Of a stretch of DNA of 64,000 bases, positions 60,014-64,000 are shown piece after piece. This stretch comes from Firm-04 sp964463355 (GTDB taxonomy: Bacteria; Bacillota; Clostridia; Oscillospirales; Ruminococcaceae). Positions within the stretch are counted from its first letter, which is position 1; each line of letters opens with the position of its first letter. Position numbers and translations under genes: made by a program. The notes beneath the pieces were generated by a model. The model was given only the letters and a program-made list of their open reading frames with translations. It was not told the DNA's origin and ran no database searches. Where the stretch lies: assembly GCA_964463355.1 (NCBI GenBank), contig CAYXBP010000002.1:1-64000 (forward strand), written 5' to 3'.

Positions 60014-60047
60014 ATTCTATCACACTTGAAAGGATTTTGCAAGTGTG
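60014..60047 (-). promoter_or_regulatory. promoter of the DUF5131 gene with overlapping palindrome
   Basis: On the minus strand TTGCAA (60037-60042), 17-base spacer and TGATAGAAT (TAGAAT at 60014-60019). CACACTTG (60021-60028) and CAAGTGTG (60040-60047) form a perfect inverted repeat across the spacer and -35 box, a likely repressor site. Confidence 0.6.
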
Positions 60048-60137
60048 TAACAGCATCTTTACACGGATCTTTCTGTATCGCCTGCACCGCAGAATGTTGC
60101 CTTAATAAAAAATTCATAAAATTTCTGGTAAAAAAAC

Positions 60138-60166
60138 TTGCCACGTGTAAACGACTGTGCTATAAT
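60138..60166 (+). promoter_or_regulatory. promoter of the CotH/lamin-tail gene
   Basis: TTGCCA (60138-60143), 17-base spacer and extended -10 TGCTATAAT (TATAAT at 60161-60166), 75 bases before the ATG. Confidence 0.75.
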
Positions 60167-60240
60167 AAGAGAAAAGAGAATGTCGAAGTTCGTCGCTTGG
60201 CGCGAACGCGACCCGCATAGCAAAGGGAGCATAAACAGAA

Positions 60241-63204
60241 ATGAACACTTTAAAAAAAGCAACCGCACTGGCACTTGTATTCACTGTGTTGGCTTCACTC
60301 ACCGCCTGTCAGCCGTTGAATCCTGACGACAACGACAGCGATATTTCGCAAAAGGGTGGTATAGTCATCTCCGAAGCAATGGCCTCCAACCATTCCACCT
60401 TGCAGGATGCTTTTGGGGAATACCCCGATTGGTTTGAATTGCACAACACTGCTAATCACGCGATTTCTTTACAAGGGTGGTACGTTTCGGATGATCCCTC
60501 TGAGGCAAATGCGTTTTCTCTGGGAAATTTGACATTGCAACCAGATAGCTACACAATTATATATGCCTCTGGGCGCGGTGTGGTTGCGGACAATGGCGAG
60601 GTACATACTAACTTCAAGCTGAGTGCCGGAGAAACCCTCTGCCTGTTTTCGAACGGTCAGCAAATGGATGCACTGGAAATTCCCGAAGATTTGCCTGCCG
60701 ATCTTTCCTGTGGCAAAAACCTGCAAACCGAGGGCACGGTTTATTTTGCATCTGCCACACCTGCTGCCGCCAATAGCAAGCATTATGCAGCAAATCTTGC
60801 GGATTTAAGTGACAATTCTGTGAATATCATACTCAGCGAGTGGTGTCCCAAAAACGACGGAATCTTCTACGATGATTTCGGCGACTGCCCCGATTGGGTG
60901 GAATTGCGCAATTGTTCCTCGCAAGCGGTTGATTTGACAGGCTTTGGTCTAAGCGATGATGTAAACGATCCAATGCGGTGGACATTCCCTTCGGTAACAC
61001 TGGGCGCAGGCGATTACCTGCTGGTGCTGCTTTCTGGAAAAAAGGTAGAATATACCGAAAATTCACTGTTTTTGCACGCAGATTTCAAGCTGAAGAATGC
61101 AGATGGTATCCTGCGGCTTTCCAATCCAAATGGCATTCCCATTGATCAGGTGACGGTACTGGCACTCCCCGAATTTGTATCGCAGGGCAAGGATACCGAA
61201 CTGACCGATGAATATCGCTATTACACAGTTCCCACACCAGGCAAGGCGAATGCCAACAACGGCTTTGCATCATTGGAAAATGCATTGGCAGCTTCAGTGG
61301 AACGTGTGTTTATCAACGAGGTGTGCGCAGTCAGCTCTGAAAAAATACAAGCATTACCCGATGAGGACTGGATAGAATTATACAACAACACCGACGCAGA
61401 TGTGAATCTTGCTGGCTGGTCATTGAGCAAGGATAAGGACGACCTGCGGGATTTTATCTTTCCCGATGTGAATATTCCTGCCCATGGGTATCTTGTGGTA
61501 TCGGCGGGGAAAAACGCTTCTACCGCAGTGAAATCACTGAACACAGGATTTCGCATCGGGTTTGCAGGTGATACACTGTACCTTTGCAATGCGGATGGCA
61601 TTCTAATCGACAGCTTCGGCACGGGCTATCAACGGCAATCTGTAACTGCGGGACGCATAGTGGGCGAAACAGCTTTGGAACGTCGCTTTTTCTCGGTTCC
61701 CACAAAAGGCACGGCAAACGACCTCGCCAGTGCCGCTCCTGGCTATGCGCAACCTGTGCAGGTTTTGGCAGAGCAGAGTGCGTACCTTGACGATAACCAG
61801 ACCGTTACACTACAAACAATGCAGCCAAATGGCAGAATCTACTACACACTCGATGGCACGGTGCCAAACGATATGAGCAATCTCTACACCACACCGATCG
61901 TGATGCAGCAATCTGCATCGCTGCGTGCTGTTGTATACGCGGATGGGTATTTGCCCTCAGATGTGACAACCCGAACATTTCTTGCAGAAAAGCCACACGA
62001 CCTGGGCGTGGTCTGCCTGACTTGCGACCCAGATGATCTATTTGGATACGCAAACGGTATCTGGGCAGACGGCCCTGGATGGACTGAAACATTTCCCCAC
62101 GTTGGCGCAAACTACTGGAAAGACTGGGAGCGCGGGGCGTACTTTGAATACTACAATACCAATGGTGAACTGGGCATTGCATTTTCCGCAGGCATCAAAA
62201 ACCATGGGCAGTATTCCCGCGCGGAGGAGCAAAAGTCGATTTCCGTTAATCTGAAAGAGGAATATGGCTCTGATACCATACACTACCCGTTTTTCGGAGA
62301 AAACGGCATAAAAGTGTTCGATAATCTGTTGCTGCGCACAGGCGGACAAGATTGGAAAACTACGAACCTGATTGATGCCTACTGCGCGCGCGTGATTGAT
62401 GGGCAAATGGATCTTGACCACATGAATGAAGTGCCCGTTGCCATGTATGTCAATGGCAAGTACTGGGGAATGTATTATATCCGCGAAAAGATCAATGAAT
62501 CGTACATCTATTACCACAGCGGCATCACGAAGGATAATCTGGACGCCATTAAAGGCAACAAGCGCGCAGAAACTGGCAGCTACGACGCACACGAAGCATT
62601 GCTCAAGTACATTCGCTCCAACGATCTCTCCAATCAGGAATGCTTCGATTATGTTGCCTCCCAGATTGATATCCAGGAATGGACAAACTACTGGATTGCC
62701 GAAAGCTTCTTTGGCAACACCGATACTGGTAATATCCGCTTTTACAATAGCCGTGATGGATCTACCAAATGGCGTTGGATCTTCTTTGACTTAGACTGGG
62801 CACTCTTTTCAACAACTTACCGGTATAATTCCATTCAGCAGTTTCTTGACCCCAAAGGTCATGGCGTAGGCGATGCCTTCAGCACGACCATTGCAGTGGG
62901 TTTGTTCAAGAATGAGGCATACAAGCAGTATTTCATTGAAACTTACGCAAAGTATATGCATACAGTATTTGATACCGAACGAATGCTCACGATACTGGAT
63001 GATATGACAGCACAGGTGGATTCCGAAATGCAGCGTCACTGCGAACGATGGCAGAATCTTTCTTATAGCAAATGGCAGAATAATGTCGCTACGCTACGCA
63101 AAATCGTGGATGAGCGTTGGGAGATCTGCGCCGAAAACCTGCAAAAGTCCTTCCGTCTTTCTGATGTGCAAATGGAAAAACTATTTCCTGAAATATATGC
63201 TTGA
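60241..63204 (+). CDS. lamin-tail-domain/CotH-kinase lipoprotein
   Basis: A 987-residue surface protein. The signal peptide ends in lipobox LTAC (Cys23). Three lamin-tail domains follow (about 38-135, 198-290 and 353-440), each with the pattern EYPDWFELHN / DCPDWVELRN / DEDWIELYN then a GWYVSDD-like turn. A chitobiase C-terminal-like module (about 525-580, RIYYTLDGTVPND) leads to a CotH domain (about 640-960) with GIKNHGQYSR, LLRTGGQDWKTTNLIDAYCA, GMYYIREKINESY and the kinase-like WIFFDLDWALF. CotH kinases phosphorylate spore-coat proteins in Bacillus; secreted CotH proteins in gut Clostridia occur in surface and cellulosome settings. GGGAG lies upstream of the ATG. Single-gene unit. Confidence 0.9.
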   Translation: MNTLKKATALALVFTVLASLTACQPLNPDDNDSDISQKGGIVISEAMASNHSTLQDAFGEYPDWFELHNTANHAISLQGWYVSDDPSEANAFSLGNLTLQPDSYTIIYASGRGVVADNGEVHTNFKLSAGETLCLFSNGQQMDALEIPEDLPADLSCGKNLQTEGTVYFASATPAAANSKHYAANLADLSDNSVNIILSEWCPKNDGIFYDDFGDCPDWVELRNCSSQAVDLTGFGLSDDVNDPMRWTFPSVTLGAGDYLLVLLSGKKVEYTENSLFLHADFKLKNADGILRLSNPNGIPIDQVTVLALPEFVSQGKDTELTDEYRYYTVPTPGKANANNGFASLENALAASVERVFINEVCAVSSEKIQALPDEDWIELYNNTDADVNLAGWSLSKDKDDLRDFIFPDVNIPAHGYLVVSAGKNASTAVKSLNTGFRIGFAGDTLYLCNADGILIDSFGTGYQRQSVTAGRIVGETALERRFFSVPTKGTANDLASAAPGYAQPVQVLAEQSAYLDDNQTVTLQTMQPNGRIYYTLDGTVPNDMSNLYTTPIVMQQSASLRAVVYADGYLPSDVTTRTFLAEKPHDLGVVCLTCDPDDLFGYANGIWADGPGWTETFPHVGANYWKDWERGAYFEYYNTNGELGIAFSAGIKNHGQYSRAEEQKSISVNLKEEYGSDTIHYPFFGENGIKVFDNLLLRTGGQDWKTTNLIDAYCARVIDGQMDLDHMNEVPVAMYVNGKYWGMYYIREKINESYIYYHSGITKDNLDAIKGNKRAETGSYDAHEALLKYIRSNDLSNQECFDYVASQIDIQEWTNYWIAESFFGNTDTGNIRFYNSRDGSTKWRWIFFDLDWALFSTTYRYNSIQQFLDPKGHGVGDAFSTTIAVGLFKNEAYKQYFIETYAKYMHTVFDTERMLTILDDMTAQVDSEMQRHCERWQNLSYSKWQNNVATLRKIVDERWEICAENLQKSFRLSDVQMEKLFPEIYA

Positions 63205-63278
63205 TAATCTATCGCAAACCGCATCGTCGAAAATGTTCTGGAGGACGTTTTCAACGAAAACGCAACCATAAGTTCAAC

Positions 63279-63310
63279 GAGGGGAAAGCGAACAAGACCG
63301 CTTTCCCCTC
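63279..63310 (+). terminator. strong hairpin after the CotH/lamin-tail gene
   Basis: GAGGGGAAAGCG (63279-63290) pairs perfectly with CGCTTTCCCCTC (63299-63310), but AAAATG rather than a T-run follows. A smaller hairpin CGTTTTC/GAAAACG lies at 63246-63262. Termination is inferred. The rest of 63205-63408 shows nothing else. Confidence 0.5.
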
Positions 63311-63408
63311 AAAATGTAATGCATGAAATGTTTCTCTGCCTACGTGCAGCATCCCATGGCCCCGCAAACCTTTGGAAAAGCCTACGTGAAACCCGAATCA
63401 TGGCTCTT

Positions 63409-63437
63409 TTGACAAGCAGCAAAAAGTATGGTATAAT
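63409..63437 (+). promoter_or_regulatory. promoter of tgt
   Basis: TTGACA (63409-63414), 17-base spacer and extended -10 TGGTATAAT (TATAAT at 63432-63437). The leader of about 115 bases begins with a hairpin GATGTTT/AAACATC (63446-63470); no preQ1 aptamer was recognised. Confidence 0.8.
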
Positions 63438-63557
63438 ATGAGCAGGATGTTTATGTATGATAGAAACATCGCACAGAAGTGATTGGCTTCGTGCGGAGTT
63501 GTTATATAGTATCTATTTCACAAAATATAGAATGCATCAAAGAAACGGAGTATACTC

Positions 63558-64000
63558 ATGTATCAATTACTGAAAACCGAAGGCACTGCCAGACGAGGCA
63601 CATTTCACACCGTACACGGCGATTTTCAAACCCCTTGCTTTATGAATGTTGCTACCGCAGGTGCGATCAAAGGCGCGATTTCTGCTTACGATCTGGATGC
63701 ACTGAAATGTCAGGTGATGCTTTGCAATACATACCACCTTCACTTGCGCCCTGGTGATCACATCGTGCGTACCATGGGCGGTCTGCATGGCTTTACTGGT
63801 TGGAAAAAGCCCATTCTCACCGATAGTGGCGGATTTCAAGTGTTCTCGTTGGCGCAGCTGCGTAAAATCAAGGAAGAAGGCGTGTATTTTCAATCCCATA
63901 TTGACGGACACCGCATTTTTATGGGGCCTGAAGAAAGTATGCGCATCCAATCGAATTTAGGTTCCACGATTGCTATGGCGTTTGATGAGTGTATGGAGAA
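63558..64000 (+). CDS. tgt: queuine/preQ1 tRNA-ribosyltransferase (5' part)
   Basis: Exchanges guanine-34 for preQ1 in tRNAs with GUN anticodons, the entry step of queuosine modification. The 147 visible residues start MYQLLKTEGTARRGTFHTVH, with TPCFMNVATAGAIKGA, NTYHLHLRPGDHIV, the nucleophile/substrate motif LTDSGGFQVFSL and MAFDECME. The ATG at 63558 follows CGGAG. The gene continues beyond the window, so the zinc site and C-terminus are not seen. Confidence 0.95.
   Translation, partial: MYQLLKTEGTARRGTFHTVHGDFQTPCFMNVATAGAIKGAISAYDLDALKCQVMLCNTYHLHLRPGDHIVRTMGGLHGFTGWKKPILTDSGGFQVFSLAQLRKIKEEGVYFQSHIDGHRIFMGPEESMRIQSNLGSTIAMAFDECME

Noticed and set aside
63438..63557. preQ1 riboswitch before tgt
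   Set aside because: The leader has one hairpin but no C-rich preQ1 core or pseudoknot partner that I can see.

Overview
The window looks like a chromosomal segment of a low-to-mid GC member of the Clostridia, most likely Ruminococcaceae/Oscillospiraceae. The pointers are gene order (a canonical S10-spc-alpha ribosomal cluster, a dcw cluster without ftsA), clostridial protein types (DAP-type MurE, SpoVD-like PBP with PASTA domains, SigH-like sigma factor, minimal SufC-SufB pair, CotH/lamin-tail lipoprotein), AGGAGG ribosome binding sites and crisp TTGACA/TATAAT promoters with 17-bp spacers. This assignment is inference from content; there is no rRNA gene to place it.

Layout. 1-400: a possible partial gene end, a terminator and two leftward tRNA genes (Gly-CCC, Leu-CAG). 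567-3651: cysteine desulfurase, thiI and a CinA-C/PncC amidase, a sulfur-transfer operon for tRNA thiolation plus NMN salvage. 3743-8240: class B sortase, a SpoIID-like protein with permuted motif order behind a hairpin-rich leader, and a membrane-attached alpha/beta hydrolase. 8432-9661 (minus): phosphofructokinase with PPi-type signature. 10149-11504: gdhA. 11634-27504 (minus): about 16 kb ribosomal cluster from rpsJ to rplQ including secY, adk, map, a KOW protein, infA and rpoA, driven by one strong promoter at 27962-27990 and a long leader holding an intrinsic terminator. 28137-29402 (minus): metY-like sulfhydrylase. 29654-32793: a YdjI-YdjG-YdjH-like membrane module. 33025-35361: sufC, sufB-like and a SIMPL-domain protein. 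35549-39707 (minus): a sugar ABC importer operon (binding protein, GH105 hydrolase, two permeases). 39867-41289 (minus): DUF1858 protein, zinc-ribbon protein and SigH-like sigma factor. 41599-43595 (minus): a DivIVA-like coiled-coil protein coupled to an orphan fumarase beta subunit. 43946-57758 (minus): the dcw cell-division/cell-wall cluster mraZ-rsmH-ftsL-pbp-murE-mraY-ftsW-murG-murA-ftsQ-ftsZ. 58272-59124: two small genes, each interrupted by the same T-TAA-G +1 frameshift site. 59226-59969 (minus): DUF5131/Gp37-like protein. 60241-63204: lamin-tail/CotH lipoprotein. 63558-end: 5' part of tgt.

Most of the window is conserved housekeeping. The least ordinary signals are the twin +1 frameshift sites sharing the motif RTG-GWT-TAA-G (58272-58572), the permuted SpoIID protein (5593-6834), four 10-bp-phased TTGGCA-type repeats at the mraZ promoter (a likely MraZ operator), a cluster of DnaA-box-like sites between murA and ftsQ, ten perfect 11-residue repeats in the DivIVA-like protein, and the S10 operon leader with its terminator. 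No CRISPR array, insertion sequence, prophage block or rRNA gene was seen.
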